Shown: positions 43,443 through 53,106 of the stretch, piece by piece
How positions within the stretch are numbered: the stretch's first letter is position 1
Layout of the letters: every line of letters begins with the position of its first letter
NCBI RefSeq assembly: GCF_016742955.1
Contig: NZ_JABBYC010000001.1
Span: 310,001-374,000, forward strand
Length of the DNA stretch: 64,000 nt
From: Myceligenerans indicum
GTDB lineage: Bacteria > Actinomycetota > Actinomycetes > Actinomycetales > Cellulomonadaceae
Direction: 5' to 3'
Translations under genes and position numbers: made by a program
The notes under the pieces: model-generated
What the model was told of the DNA's origin: nothing
The model's database searches: none
Seen by the model: the letters and a program-made list of their open reading frames with translations, nothing else

Positions 43443-45005
43443 ATGATGAGAAATGCTCTCGCCAGGATCGGGGCCGCCACCCTTGCCCTGGCCATGACCA
43501 CGACGGCCCTCGCCGCCTGCTCCCCGAGCGAGGGATCGGAGTCGGGAGACCCGACCACGATCACCATGCTCGTGCTCGGCGACAAGCCCACCAACGGCCG
43601 TCTGGAGGCCATGCTGGACAAGCTCAACGAGCGGCTGGAGGCCGAGGCGAACGCCGACCTCGAACTGTTCTACGTGGAGTGGGCGGACTGGCAGACGCAG
43701 TACAACACCCAGCTCCTGTCCGGTGACGACAGCATCGACCTGATCACCACGGCCACCGACTGGCTCTTCGCGTGGGAGAACGCCGAGAAGGGCGCGTTCC
43801 TGCCCCTGTCGGAGGAGATGCTGCAGGAGAACGCGCCGCGTACCTGGGAGCAGGTGAACGCCGACGGCCACTGGGACCTGACCAAGCTCGACGACGGGCA
43901 GATCTACTTCATCCCCGAGGACAACTACACCCAGTACACGAACCACGGCTTCTTCTACCGTGGTGACTGGGCCGCCGAGGCGGGCATCCCGGACGGCACC
44001 ATCACCAAGTTCGAGCAGTTCACCACCTACTTCGAGTGGGTCAAGGAGCACCAGAAGGATGCGTATCCCTGGGACATCGCAGGGGCCAACGACGCCGCTC
44101 TGACGGGTTACCTCCAGGGACACACCGACGGCCAGACGATCCAGCAGATCAGCGCCGGCAACTACTTCCCGTTCCAGACCACAGAGGCGGACCCGTACAC
44201 GGTGACGTCCTGGTACATGGAGGGCGACGAGCTCCTTCAGGCCGCCGAGCTCGCCAAGAAGTGGAACGACATCGGCGTCTGGCGTGAGGACGCGCTGAAC
44301 TACGACGGCGACACGCGCGAGGAGTTCTACGCCGGCCTCTCCGGCGCGGACCAGCACCACACGCAGACGTTCGTCACCCAGATCGTCGACAACATGACCA
44401 AGAAGCAGCCCGGGTCCGACCCGAAGTTCTTCTACTGGGGCCAGGAGAACGGGAACGTCTTCAAGGACATCCTCACGCACGGTGCCATGGCCGTGAACGC
44501 GACGTCGAAACACCCGGAGAAGGCGCTCGAGGTCTACGACATCGTGCGCAACGACGAGGAGGCCTACAAGCTCCTCAACTTCGGCATCGAGGGCACCGAC
44601 TACGTGGTCACGGACGACGGCGAGCTCGCCTACCCCGACGGCTACGACTCGTCCACCGACGCCCTGGGCTCGAACTTCTGGGCGGGCCGCATGGACGACT
44701 TCGAGCTGGACAAGGTCACCGACGCCCCGAACAAGGGCGAGATCTACGCGGACCTCGACGCGGTCGCGAAGGAGTACCCGTACTCGACGCTCATCGTGAA
44801 CAAGGACATGATCGATCCCACGCTCGCGGCCATGGGCGGTGTGCTGTCGGAGTACCTCCCGCAGCTCCAGTACGGCAAGTTCGACGACCCGGCCGCCGCC
44901 ATCGAGGAGATGCGCCAGAAGCTGCGCGACGCCGGCTACGAGGACGCGCGCGAGTCCATCCAGTCCGACATGGACGCCTGGGCCTCCGAACGCGGCCTGA
45001 AGTAG
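43443..45005 (+). CDS. extracellular solute-binding lipoprotein
   Basis: A 520-residue lipoprotein. The signal peptide is followed by the lipobox ALAAC, with acylation predicted at the cysteine near residue 26, then a Ser/Glu-rich linker. The large size and the DITFLVLGD-like start (TITMLVLGDKPTNGRLEAML) fit the LplA/YtcQ group that binds plant or host oligosaccharides. GGAG precedes the tandem ATGs at 43443 and 43446. A strong hairpin follows its stop, which may adjust its dosage relative to the rest of the operon. Confidence 0.88.
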   Translation: MMRNALARIGAATLALAMTTTALAACSPSEGSESGDPTTITMLVLGDKPTNGRLEAMLDKLNERLEAEANADLELFYVEWADWQTQYNTQLLSGDDSIDLITTATDWLFAWENAEKGAFLPLSEEMLQENAPRTWEQVNADGHWDLTKLDDGQIYFIPEDNYTQYTNHGFFYRGDWAAEAGIPDGTITKFEQFTTYFEWVKEHQKDAYPWDIAGANDAALTGYLQGHTDGQTIQQISAGNYFPFQTTEADPYTVTSWYMEGDELLQAAELAKKWNDIGVWREDALNYDGDTREEFYAGLSGADQHHTQTFVTQIVDNMTKKQPGSDPKFFYWGQENGNVFKDILTHGAMAVNATSKHPEKALEVYDIVRNDEEAYKLLNFGIEGTDYVVTDDGELAYPDGYDSSTDALGSNFWAGRMDDFELDKVTDAPNKGEIYADLDAVAKEYPYSTLIVNKDMIDPTLAAMGGVLSEYLPQLQYGKFDDPAAAIEEMRQKLRDAGYEDARESIQSDMDAWASERGLK

Positions 45006-45020
45006 CTCCGACCCACCCCG

Positions 45021-45060
45021 CTGTGCGGGCCCGTTCGTGGCTGATGCCGGGCCCGCACAG
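45021..45060 (+). terminator. intercistronic hairpin after the binding protein
   Basis: CTGTGCGGGCCCG (45021-45033) and CGGGCCCGCACAG (45048-45060), a perfect 13-bp stem with a 14-base loop. It may partly terminate or protect the upstream mRNA. Confidence 0.65.
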
Positions 45061-45081
45061 CTCGTCCGAGACGAGGCGACC

Positions 45082-45753
45082 GTGAGCAGAACCCTCGACC
45101 CCGACCCCGACTCCGCGCTGCTGCGCTTCCTCACCAAGGTCGCGGACCTGATGATCCTCAACCTCGTGTTCGTCGCCACGTCCGTCCCGGTTCTCACCCT
45201 GGGGGCATCACTGACCGCCCTCAACTTCACCGCCATGAGACTCGTGACCGGCGAGTGCGAGTCCGTGACGGGGGACTACCTCCGGTCCTTCCGGGCGAAC
45301 TTCCGGCAGGCGACCCTCCTGGGGCTGGCCGTCGCGTTCCTCGGCGTCGTTCTGGCGGCCTGGTACGTCGCCGTCGACATCCTCGACATCTCGGCCGTCG
45401 CCCGGTTCCTCCTGCAGGCGATCTGCTACCTGGTGGCCTTCCGCGTCGTGCTGGCCACGCTGTACGCGTTCCCCTACCTGGCGAGGTTCGAGAACAGCGT
45501 GCCGGAGGTCCTGAACAACTCGCGCCTGATGTCGTTGAGGCACCTGTTCGCCTCGCTCACCGTCCTCACCGTCACGGCGCTGCCCGTGGTCATCACGGTG
45601 TTCTACCCGGCGATGACGGCCTACGGCCTGCTCTGGTTCCTGATCGGGTTCGCCGCGACCGCCTTCGTGAACGCCTACGCGTTCACGAGCATCTTCGACA
45701 AGTACATCCCGCCCAGCACGACCGTCTCCGTTGAAAGCGCAGGTATGACGTGA
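45082..45753 (+). CDS. DUF624 (YesL-like) membrane protein
   Basis: A 223-residue protein with about five membrane helices, of the DUF624/YesL family that accompanies LplB/YtcP-type oligosaccharide systems. LLRFLTKVADLMILNLVFVA and the segment YLRSFRANFRQATLLGL are typical. Function is unknown. GTG 45082 is preferred to the longer frame from 45037, which would run through the hairpin. The stop overlaps the next start as GTGA. Confidence 0.82.
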   Translation: MSRTLDPDPDSALLRFLTKVADLMILNLVFVATSVPVLTLGASLTALNFTAMRLVTGECESVTGDYLRSFRANFRQATLLGLAVAFLGVVLAAWYVAVDILDISAVARFLLQAICYLVAFRVVLATLYAFPYLARFENSVPEVLNNSRLMSLRHLFASLTVLTVTALPVVITVFYPAMTAYGLLWFLIGFAATAFVNAYAFTSIFDKYIPPSTTVSVESAGMT

Positions 45754-48461
45754 CCGAGACGACCGCGACCGCCGTCAGGCTCGGCCCCTCCGGGCTCGTG
45801 CTCGACGGCGGCGAGCAGGTGCGGCTGTGTGCCTCCCTGTTCTACTTCCGCATTCCCCGCCAGGCGTGGGCCTCCAGGCTGGAGGCCGTGCGGGCTTCGG
45901 GCTACGACCTCGTGGACGTGTACATCCCGTGGAACTTCCACGAGGTGGCCCCCGGACGGTGGGACTTCGAGGGGAGGCGCGACGTCGCGGCCTTCCTCGA
46001 TCTCGCACACGCCGCGGGACTGCGGGTGATCGCCCGCCCCGGCCCGTACATCTGCTCGGAGTGGGACGGCGGCGCGCTGCCCGCCTGGCTCACCCTCGAT
46101 CCGGGGCTGCGGCTCCGGCAGGCGGAGCCGCGCTACCTCGCCCACGTGGAGACCTGGTTCGACCGGATCCTGCCGCTCCTCGCCGAGCGTGAGCACGGCG
46201 TGGGCGGCGCGGTGGTGGCGGTCCAGCTCGAGAACGAGCTCGACTTCTTCGACTGCACCGACCGCGCCGGGTATGTCGGCAGGCTGCGCGACCTCGCCCT
46301 GCGGCACGGCGTCGGCGTCCCGCTGATCGCGTGCGCGGGACAGGGCGACCTGGTCGGCGCCACCGGCGGCGTCGACGGTGTCGCGCCCGCGTTCAACTTC
46401 TACCCGGACGACCGGTCGGCCGCCGTCGAGCCCGAGGTCCGGCGCTACGCGGACCTCACCGCCGGCCGTGACCTGCCGCTGCTCGTCACGGAGACGAACC
46501 GGCGGCACGCCACCCTCCGGCGCCTGATCGTCAGCGGAGCCAAGGTCGTCGCGCCGTACCTGCAAGCCTCGGGGTACGACTTCGGCTGGACGCCCTCGGT
46601 CGGCAACTGGGGCGACCCCGGCGGCTTCATGTCTCACGACTACGACTTCGGCGGCTACCTCGACCCGGTCGGCGAGGCGCGCCCGGAGCACGCGGAGGCA
46701 CGCGTGCTGTCCGCGATGGTGCGCACGCTCGGCCCGGCACTCGCCCGGGCCATGCCCGAGGCCGCACCCGGGGCGTACACCACCGACGTCACCACGAGCG
46801 CATCGCCCTCCCGTCTCCTGCTCGACGGCGGTGGCGAGCTCCTCGGCGTGCCCAATCTCACCGGGACCCCGGGGACCGTGACCCTCCCCGCACCGTCGGC
46901 CGTGCCGGTGACCGGGGCCGTGGCCCCACCGGTACCGGGCGACGCGCCGGACGTGGTGACCGTCCCCCTTCCGGCGGAAACCTGCCTCCTCGTCCTGCGC
47001 GATCTCCCGCTGGCGCGATACGGCCTGCCCGGCACGCTCCGTCTTGCGACCGCCGACCTCGTGGGCGCCGGTCCGGACGGCCTCGTGCTGTCCGCCCGGG
47101 AAGCCGCCGCCGTCGTCCTCGGGACGCCCGGTCCCGGGGCGCCGGCCCGTGAAGGGGCCGAACGCCCGTTCCCCGGCGCTGCCTCTGACGCCCTCACGCC
47201 CGGCCACACCGCTCCCGTCGAACTCACGGCCTCCGCCGGCCTCGCCGCCCCGGTCCCGGGCTCCCCGGTCCGGACGACACTCGCGGCGGGAGACGCGACG
47301 TGGACCGTCGTCGTGCTCCACCCCGACGACGTGGGCGACGCCCTTCCCGCCCCGCCGCCGGCCGCCGAGCCCGTGCCGATCGGGACCGCCACCCGCCTCG
47401 CCCTCGCCCCCCGCACGCGCTCCACGACCCGGTACGACGTGCCGCCCGCCTCCGAGGAACTCGGCGTCTTCCGTGGGCGTACCCACTACGGCGCGGACAT
47501 CGGCGGCCTGACCGAACTGCTCCTCCAGGGCGCCTCGGACATCGTGGATCTCACCCTGGACGACGACGCACGGCCCACCCTCGCGCGGTTCGGCGCCTCG
47601 ACCCTGGTGCCGGTCGCCGGCGCTCACCGGCTGGAGGCCACCGTCGAGACCTGGGGGCACGCCAACTTCGACGACTCGCGCCTGCCCGCCCTGCGCATGG
47701 GGTCCCTGCGCGGGCTCGGGAGGGTGTGGTCCGTCGTCGGACGCGAGGACGTGTCCGCCCTGTGGGAGGTGGCGGGGGAGGGGACCTGGCCCGGAGACCC
47801 GGCGCCCCTGCGGACCCTGGCAGGCTGGAGCAGCACGCGCTCCGGCAGCCCGATCACCTACCGGCGTCGCCTCCCCGTCGACGGACGCTCCCACCACGCG
47901 CTGCGCCTGGACGGGATCGACGGTTCGGCGCAGGTCGCCGTCGACGGCGTCACGCACGTCGTCGCGCACGAGGACCCCTGGATCACCCTCGCTCCCGGCG
48001 AGGGCACGGAGCTCGCCGTCACCGTGCCGCACCGCCCGGGGGCGGCACTTCGCGCCGAACTCCTCCGGCTCGAACCGCTGCGCGGCTGGGACGTCGAGCC
48101 GCAGCCCGACGCCGCCCTCCTGAAGCTCGCCACGACCACCGCGAGCGGCCACCAGGTGACCCTCCCGCTCGACCTCACCCCCGGCGACGAGGCCTGGTAC
48201 GACGTCGAGGTTCCCGCCGGCGGGCTGTCGCTGCGCTTCGAGGGGCGCCAGATCCGCGTCAGCGCCTACGCGGCCGGGGAACTCCTCGGCCGAGTCTGGC
48301 TCGACGACCCCGCTCGGCCGCGGTTCACCGGCGGCGATCCGACCCGGATCTGGCTGCCGGCCGCGTGGAATACTGGGGCGGTCCGACTCATGGTCCGCGC
48401 GACACGAGGGGAGGAGTCCCCGCTGCTCGGACGCGTACGAGCCACCGCGGTGAAAGAGTGA
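45750..48461 (+). CDS. beta-galactosidase, glycoside hydrolase family 35
   Basis: A 903-residue GH35 enzyme. The N-terminal TIM barrel has SLFYFRIPRQAWASRLEAVR, YIPWNFHEVAPGRWDF, ARPGPYICSEWDGGALPAWL, the acid/base glutamate in AVQLENELDF and the nucleophile candidate in LLVTETNRRH. Further beta domains follow, with jelly-roll sequence at the C-terminus. There is no signal peptide, so it acts in the cytoplasm on sugars brought in by the linked transporter. The precise beta-galactoside is not known. Confidence 0.88.
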   Translation: MTETTATAVRLGPSGLVLDGGEQVRLCASLFYFRIPRQAWASRLEAVRASGYDLVDVYIPWNFHEVAPGRWDFEGRRDVAAFLDLAHAAGLRVIARPGPYICSEWDGGALPAWLTLDPGLRLRQAEPRYLAHVETWFDRILPLLAEREHGVGGAVVAVQLENELDFFDCTDRAGYVGRLRDLALRHGVGVPLIACAGQGDLVGATGGVDGVAPAFNFYPDDRSAAVEPEVRRYADLTAGRDLPLLVTETNRRHATLRRLIVSGAKVVAPYLQASGYDFGWTPSVGNWGDPGGFMSHDYDFGGYLDPVGEARPEHAEARVLSAMVRTLGPALARAMPEAAPGAYTTDVTTSASPSRLLLDGGGELLGVPNLTGTPGTVTLPAPSAVPVTGAVAPPVPGDAPDVVTVPLPAETCLLVLRDLPLARYGLPGTLRLATADLVGAGPDGLVLSAREAAAVVLGTPGPGAPAREGAERPFPGAASDALTPGHTAPVELTASAGLAAPVPGSPVRTTLAAGDATWTVVVLHPDDVGDALPAPPPAAEPVPIGTATRLALAPRTRSTTRYDVPPASEELGVFRGRTHYGADIGGLTELLLQGASDIVDLTLDDDARPTLARFGASTLVPVAGAHRLEATVETWGHANFDDSRLPALRMGSLRGLGRVWSVVGREDVSALWEVAGEGTWPGDPAPLRTLAGWSSTRSGSPITYRRRLPVDGRSHHALRLDGIDGSAQVAVDGVTHVVAHEDPWITLAPGEGTELAVTVPHRPGAALRAELLRLEPLRGWDVEPQPDAALLKLATTTASGHQVTLPLDLTPGDEAWYDVEVPAGGLSLRFEGRQIRVSAYAAGELLGRVWLDDPARPRFTGGDPTRIWLPAAWNTGAVRLMVRATRGEESPLLGRVRATAVKE

Positions 48462-48463
48462 AC

Positions 48464-49696
48464 ATGGCTACCCCCAGGCGGACGTCACGCGACATCCGCA
48501 GCGAGTCCCGGCTGGACGTCCTGCACGCCGTCCTCGTCGCGGGGGAGACCACGCGCAACGAGATCGCCCGGACCACCGGCCTGAGCCCCTCCACCGTCGC
48601 GACCATCGTCGGCGAGCTCATCGCCGAGGGAATCGTCGCCGAGACGAAACTGACCGTCGGACGAGTGGGCCGGCCCACCGCGACCCTCACGATGAACGCC
48701 GCTCGCGGCCGCGTCGTCGGCATCGACGTCGCCGAGACCTACGTCCGTGCCGTCATGTTCGACGCCGCGCTCAACCAGATCGCGTCCGTCGACGACCCCC
48801 GGGACGAACACGTCCTCGACGCGGGCACCGTCGTCGAAGGGATCGGCAGCGCCCTCGACAACCTCCTGCGACAGGGCGGCGTCACCCGCGCCGACATCCT
48901 CGGCGTCGGCATCGCCCTGCCCGGACTCGTCCAGGGGGTCAGCGGGGCCTCCGGCGTCGTGCCGCACTGGAACTGGGACCGCGTCGAGCTCGTGCACCTC
49001 AGAGATCGCCTCGGCCTTCCGCTCATCGTCGACAACCCCCTCAAGGTCATCGCCACCGCCGAGCTCTGGCTCGGCCGCGGCCGCTACTGCTCCAGCATGG
49101 CCACCATCAACCTCGGTACCGGCGTCGGCGCCGGAATCGTGCTCGAGAGCCGCATACTGCGCGGCGCGACCAACTCCGCCGGCGAATGGGGCCACTCCCT
49201 CCTGGTCCTCGACGGACGCCGATGCCGTTGCGGACGCCACGGCTGCGTCGAGGCGTACGTCGGCGCACCCGGCATCCAGCAGACCCTCCGCGAGATCGAG
49301 CCCGGCCATCCCCTCGCCGACCTCACCATGCAGCGCGACTTCATCCGGGCCATGGCCGACGCCGCCGGCCTGCCCGACCCCGACCCGGCCGTCAAGAAGA
49401 CCATCGAGCGCACCGCCTACTACCTCGGGTCGGCGCTCGCGGATCTCGTCGCGGTCGTCAACCCGGAGATCGTCACGCTCACCGGCTGGACCACGTGGGC
49501 ACTCGGTGAGTACCTGCTGCCCGCGACACGTGCCCGGCTGATCGACCAGGCACCCGGCCGGGCCGCGGCGGACCTGCGCCTGGAGGTCTCGACGGTCCGC
49601 GGCAACATCGTCGCGACCGGCGTCGCGGCGATCGCGCTGGAACGCTTCCTGACCGACGTCGGCCTCCTGACCACCCGGATCCCCATCACGCTGTGA
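48464..49696 (+). CDS. ROK-family transcriptional regulator
   Basis: A 410-residue ROK repressor. The N-terminal winged helix-turn-helix (TTRNEIARTTGLSPSTVATI) precedes a ROK sugar-kinase-like domain with an ATP-loop-like VGIDVAETYVRAV, and the zinc motif CRCGRHGCVEAY. It closes the oligosaccharide operon; the operator-like palindrome at 41251-41266 is its likely target. ATG 48464 lies two bases after the GH35 stop; a GTG at 48458 overlaps that stop. Confidence 0.88.
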   Translation: MATPRRTSRDIRSESRLDVLHAVLVAGETTRNEIARTTGLSPSTVATIVGELIAEGIVAETKLTVGRVGRPTATLTMNAARGRVVGIDVAETYVRAVMFDAALNQIASVDDPRDEHVLDAGTVVEGIGSALDNLLRQGGVTRADILGVGIALPGLVQGVSGASGVVPHWNWDRVELVHLRDRLGLPLIVDNPLKVIATAELWLGRGRYCSSMATINLGTGVGAGIVLESRILRGATNSAGEWGHSLLVLDGRRCRCGRHGCVEAYVGAPGIQQTLREIEPGHPLADLTMQRDFIRAMADAAGLPDPDPAVKKTIERTAYYLGSALADLVAVVNPEIVTLTGWTTWALGEYLLPATRARLIDQAPGRAAADLRLEVSTVRGNIVATGVAAIALERFLTDVGLLTTRIPITL

Positions 49697-49721
49697 CGCC
49701 GTGCACGACCACGTCCCGTGG

Positions 49722-51128
49722 TCAGTCCCCTGCGGCCCTGGACCTGTCCGGAAGGCTCACGACGAGCAGCGCGCCCGCGAGGATGCCGGCCGCGACGACG
49801 AAGGTGGTCGCCATGGCGGCGGTGAGGTCCGGGGTGGACGCACCGGTGACAGGGCTGCCGGCGACGGCGGTGAAGAGGGCGCCCATGGCCGTGGTGCCGG
49901 TGATGAGACCGACGTTCCGCGACACGCTGAGCAGCCCGGAGGCCGTGCCGCGCCGTTCGGCCCCGACGGCGGTCATCGTCCGGGTGTTGTTGCCGGCGAG
50001 GAAGAGTTGGTACCCGGGGGCGAGAGCGACGACGCCGGCGACGTAGCCGGCCAGGCCGATCCAGCCGGGAAGGCTCGCGAGGACGAGCGCACTCGCGATC
50101 ATGGTGGCGAGCCCGCCGGCCACCACGCGCCGTGGGCCGTGCCGGTCGACAAGGCGTCCGGCCACGACTCCGCTGACGATCGAGGCGATCGGTCCGGTGG
50201 CCATGACCAGGCCGATACCGGCGGGTGTGAGGCCGAGCGCGCCCGAGAGGTAGAAGGGGCCCACGACGAGCGTCGACATCATGACGGCCCCGACGACAAG
50301 GTTCGCCAGAGCGCTCGCGCTCATGGTGCGTGAGAGCAGCAGACGCAGCGGCAGCACCGGGTGCGCGGCGCGGCGCTCGATCAGCACCAGTACCACCACG
50401 CCGACGGCCGACGCACCGAACAACGCGGCTGTCGCGGGCCCGCCGTCGGGCCGCCCGAGGCCGGTGACGGCGAGCGAGTACAGAGCCACGGCAGCGGTCA
50501 GGACCAGTGCCCCGGCGAGGTCGAAGCGTGGCCGTGATCCCGGCCTGGCGGCGTCGATGGACCGGACCCCACCGAGTATCAGTGACGCGATGCCGAAGGG
50601 GACCATCATCGCGAACACGGCCGGCCATCCCCAGGCTCCGGCAGCGAGCCCCCCGAGAACGGGTCCCGCGGCGGTCCCGAGGGCGGACGCCGTTCCCAGC
50701 AGCCCCATGACACGTCCGGTCCGTTCCTCCGCGACGGTGTCACGGAGGAGCGCGAGCGGCAGCGCCAACATCACCGCCGCACCCGCACCCTGAACGGCCC
50801 GGGCCGCGACCAGCACCTCGAACGACGGCGCTGCGGCACACACCACGGCGGCGACCGTGAACACGACCGCACCGGCGGCGAGCAGCCGGGCGCGGCCGAG
50901 GACGTCACCGAGGGAGCCGACGGCCACACTCGCCGCGGTCATGGCGAGCAGGTAGACCACGACGACCCACTGCGCCCGGGCGAACGATCCGCCGAACGCC
51001 GCAGCGATCTCCGGGAGCGCGACGTTCGCGGCGCTCGTCCCGATCGATGCCGACAGGACGCAGAGCACAAGGCCCGCGAGACGGCTGCGTGTCGAGATCC
51101 GGACCTGCCGGGCTGTTCTGGTTCCCAT
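49722..51128 (-). CDS. MFS drug exporter, DHA2 (14-helix) type
   Basis: A 468-residue major facilitator with about fourteen helices. The first segments (SASIGTSAANVALPEIAAAF, WVVVVYLLAMTAASVAVGSL) and the GDVLGRARLL loop, with AVQGAGAAVMLALPLALL (motif C style), match proton-driven multidrug exporters of the EmrB/QacA group. The ATG at 51128 fits the family N-terminus. It is divergent from an XRE-cupin regulator, 77 bases away, which probably controls it. Confidence 0.86.
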   Translation of the reverse strand: MGTRTARQVRISTRSRLAGLVLCVLSASIGTSAANVALPEIAAAFGGSFARAQWVVVVYLLAMTAASVAVGSLGDVLGRARLLAAGAVVFTVAAVVCAAAPSFEVLVAARAVQGAGAAVMLALPLALLRDTVAEERTGRVMGLLGTASALGTAAGPVLGGLAAGAWGWPAVFAMMVPFGIASLILGGVRSIDAARPGSRPRFDLAGALVLTAAVALYSLAVTGLGRPDGGPATAALFGASAVGVVVLVLIERRAAHPVLPLRLLLSRTMSASALANLVVGAVMMSTLVVGPFYLSGALGLTPAGIGLVMATGPIASIVSGVVAGRLVDRHGPRRVVAGGLATMIASALVLASLPGWIGLAGYVAGVVALAPGYQLFLAGNNTRTMTAVGAERRGTASGLLSVSRNVGLITGTTAMGALFTAVAGSPVTGASTPDLTAAMATTFVVAAGILAGALLVVSLPDRSRAAGD

Positions 51129-51205
51129 GCGGTCACCATCACCGACGCGCTCCCTGTGCGGCAATCTCTGTTGCTGTTCCTGGGACGTGGTGGTGTGGTG
51201 GACCC

Positions 51206-51784
51206 ATGAGTGCGGAAGCGTCGATCACCCAGAGCCTGGAACGTGTGGGGCCCCGCCTCCAGGCGGTGCGCGCCCGCCTCGGTCTCACCCTCGCGGAGGT
51301 GTCGGAGCGGACCGGCATCTCACGCAGTACGCTCTCGCGGCTGGAGACCGGGCAGCGCCGGCCGAGCCTGGAACTCCTTCTCCCGCTGGCACGGGCCTAT
51401 CGGATCGCCCTGGACGACCTGGTCGGTGCTCCCGAGACCGGTGATCCCAGGATCCGGCTCCGCCCGAGACGTGTGCGCGGCAGGACGGTCGTCCCGCTGA
51501 CCCGGGCACCCGGCCCCGGTGCGCGTGCCTGGAAGATCCTCGTGCCGCGGTCCTTCGCGACGCCGAGCACGAAGACACACGAGGGCGTGGAGTGGATCTA
51601 TGTGCTGTCCGGCAGGCTCCGCCTCGTCCTCGGTGAACGGGACCTGCTCCTCGACGCGGGTGAGGTGGCGGAGTTCGACACCGTCGTCCCCCATTGGTTC
51701 GGCAGCGACGGCGTGCACGACGTCGAGATCCTCAGCATCTTCGGACCGCCCGGCGAGCGCGCACACACCCGTGCCGAGGGCTGA
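51206..51784 (+). CDS. XRE-family regulator with cupin domain
   Basis: A 192-residue regulator: a helix-turn-helix of the XRE type (LGLTLAEVSERTGISRSTLS then RLETGQRRPSLELLLPLARA, residues 26-65) followed by a C-terminal cupin barrel (THEGVEWIYVLSGRLRLVLG; HWFGSDGVHDVEIL). Cupins bind small effectors. Next to a divergent drug-type MFS gene, it is probably its repressor. Confidence 0.85.
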   Translation: MSAEASITQSLERVGPRLQAVRARLGLTLAEVSERTGISRSTLSRLETGQRRPSLELLLPLARAYRIALDDLVGAPETGDPRIRLRPRRVRGRTVVPLTRAPGPGARAWKILVPRSFATPSTKTHEGVEWIYVLSGRLRLVLGERDLLLDAGEVAEFDTVVPHWFGSDGVHDVEILSIFGPPGERAHTRAEG

Positions 51785-51898
51785 CACCGTGCGGCCGACC
51801 GTTACCGGAACCGGCCGCGGTGCGACGTGGCCCTCGCGGCCGTACCGATCTAGGCTGTTCGTATTCCTCTCGTTCGATGACGACGGCGGTGGCTCGTC

Positions 51899-52201
51899 AT
51901 GGCCTGGACCTTCCTCGCGCGCCCCGCGCGTGCTCCCGATCCGCTGGTCACCCTGCGGTTGCAGACCCGGCTCGGGGACCTCGCGTCCGAGCTGCGCCAT
52001 GTCGAGGAGGATCCTGACCTGTTCGCGCGTGCCCATCACTGGCGCGCGGTGCAGAGCGCCTACGACGCGCTGCTGCACGAGGCGTGCCGGCTCGCGGGTG
52101 TCCCCACCGACGCGGCTCCGTTGCGCCTGGACGAGCAGGCGTCCGCGGACGAGCGGCTGCGGGAGGAACTCGAGCTCAGCTCCCGCGGCTGGTCCTGGTG
52201 A
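51899..52201 (+). CDS. conserved small helical protein
   Basis: A 100-residue protein, LVTLRLQTRLGDLASELRHV then FARAHHWRAVQSAYDALLHE, helical and charged. It resembles short uncharacterised proteins of Micrococcales, but I know no function for it. A TAGGCT hexamer at 51851-51856 may be its -10. It ends 43 bases before the DDAH gene. Confidence 0.6.
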   Translation: MAWTFLARPARAPDPLVTLRLQTRLGDLASELRHVEEDPDLFARAHHWRAVQSAYDALLHEACRLAGVPTDAAPLRLDEQASADERLREELELSSRGWSW

Positions 52202-52244
52202 CAGGTGCGGTCCGCGGTGCCGGTGCCGGTGAGATGATCTCGTC

Positions 52245-53009
52245 ATGAGCCGCACCGCCCTCGTCCGTCGTCCCAGTCCCCGGCTCGCCGAGGGGCTCGT
52301 GACCCATATCGACCGGAAGCCCGTCGACGTCGGCCTGGCAGGCAGGCAGTGGGAGGAGTACGTCGCGGCCCTGCACGCCGCGGGCTGGGACACCGTCGAG
52401 GTGCCGCCGGCCGAGGACTGCCCCGACTCCGTCTTCGTCGAGGACACGGTGCTCGTGTACGGCGACCTGGCCGTGATCTCCCGGCCGGGTGCCGACGAGC
52501 GCAAGCCGGAGACCGCCGGCACCGAACGGACGCTGAGCGGGCTGGGCTACCGCATCGCGCACATCGAGGCGCCGGGGACACTGGACGGTGGGGACGTGCT
52601 CAAGCACGACGGTACGGTCTGGGTCGGCCTCGGCGGCCGGACGAACCGGTCCGGCGTCGACCAGCTCGCCGTGCTGCTCGAGCCGCTCGGGGCAACGGTG
52701 ATCGGTGTGCCGCTCACGAAGGTGCTCCACCTCAAGTCCGCGGTGACGGCGCTGCCCGACGGAACCGTCGTCGGCTACGAGCCGCTCGTCGACGACCCGT
52801 CGGTGTGGCCGAGCTTCCTGGCCGTGCCGGAGGAGGAGGGATCGCACGTGGTGATCCTTGACGAGTCGACCGTGCTGATGTCCACGAGCGCGCCTCGCAC
52901 CAAGGAGGTCTTCGAGGAGCGCGGACTGCGGGTCGTCGCGGTGGACCTGACCGAGTTCGAGAAGCTCGAGGGCTGCGTCACCTGCCTCTCGGTGCGGCTG
53001 CGCGGCTGA
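52245..53009 (+). CDS. ddaH: dimethylarginine dimethylaminohydrolase
   Basis: A 254-residue DDAH of the amidinotransferase (pentein) superfamily, expected to hydrolyse N-omega-methylated arginines to citrulline and methylamines. The N-terminal ALVRRPSPRLAEGLVTHI, CPDSVFVEDTVLVYGDLAVI, TLDGGDVL, the catalytic histidine in LHLKSAVTAL and the nucleophilic cysteine in EGCVTCLSVRLRG are present. Length is normal. No arginine operon is adjacent. Confidence 0.9.
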   Translation: MSRTALVRRPSPRLAEGLVTHIDRKPVDVGLAGRQWEEYVAALHAAGWDTVEVPPAEDCPDSVFVEDTVLVYGDLAVISRPGADERKPETAGTERTLSGLGYRIAHIEAPGTLDGGDVLKHDGTVWVGLGGRTNRSGVDQLAVLLEPLGATVIGVPLTKVLHLKSAVTALPDGTVVGYEPLVDDPSVWPSFLAVPEEEGSHVVILDESTVLMSTSAPRTKEVFEERGLRVVAVDLTEFEKLEGCVTCLSVRLRG

Positions 53010-53106
53010 CGGGCGTCCGGGAGGGAGACTGCACCTACCGGCCGGTGGATCGAAGCCTCCGCCGCGCCCGGACCCCACCGTGGAAGGCAAGGAGACGAAC
53101 GTCCTC

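Noticed and set aside
45675..48152. 825-residue minus-strand frame over the GH35 gene
   Set aside because: Shadow of the GH35 coding sequence, with no independent support.
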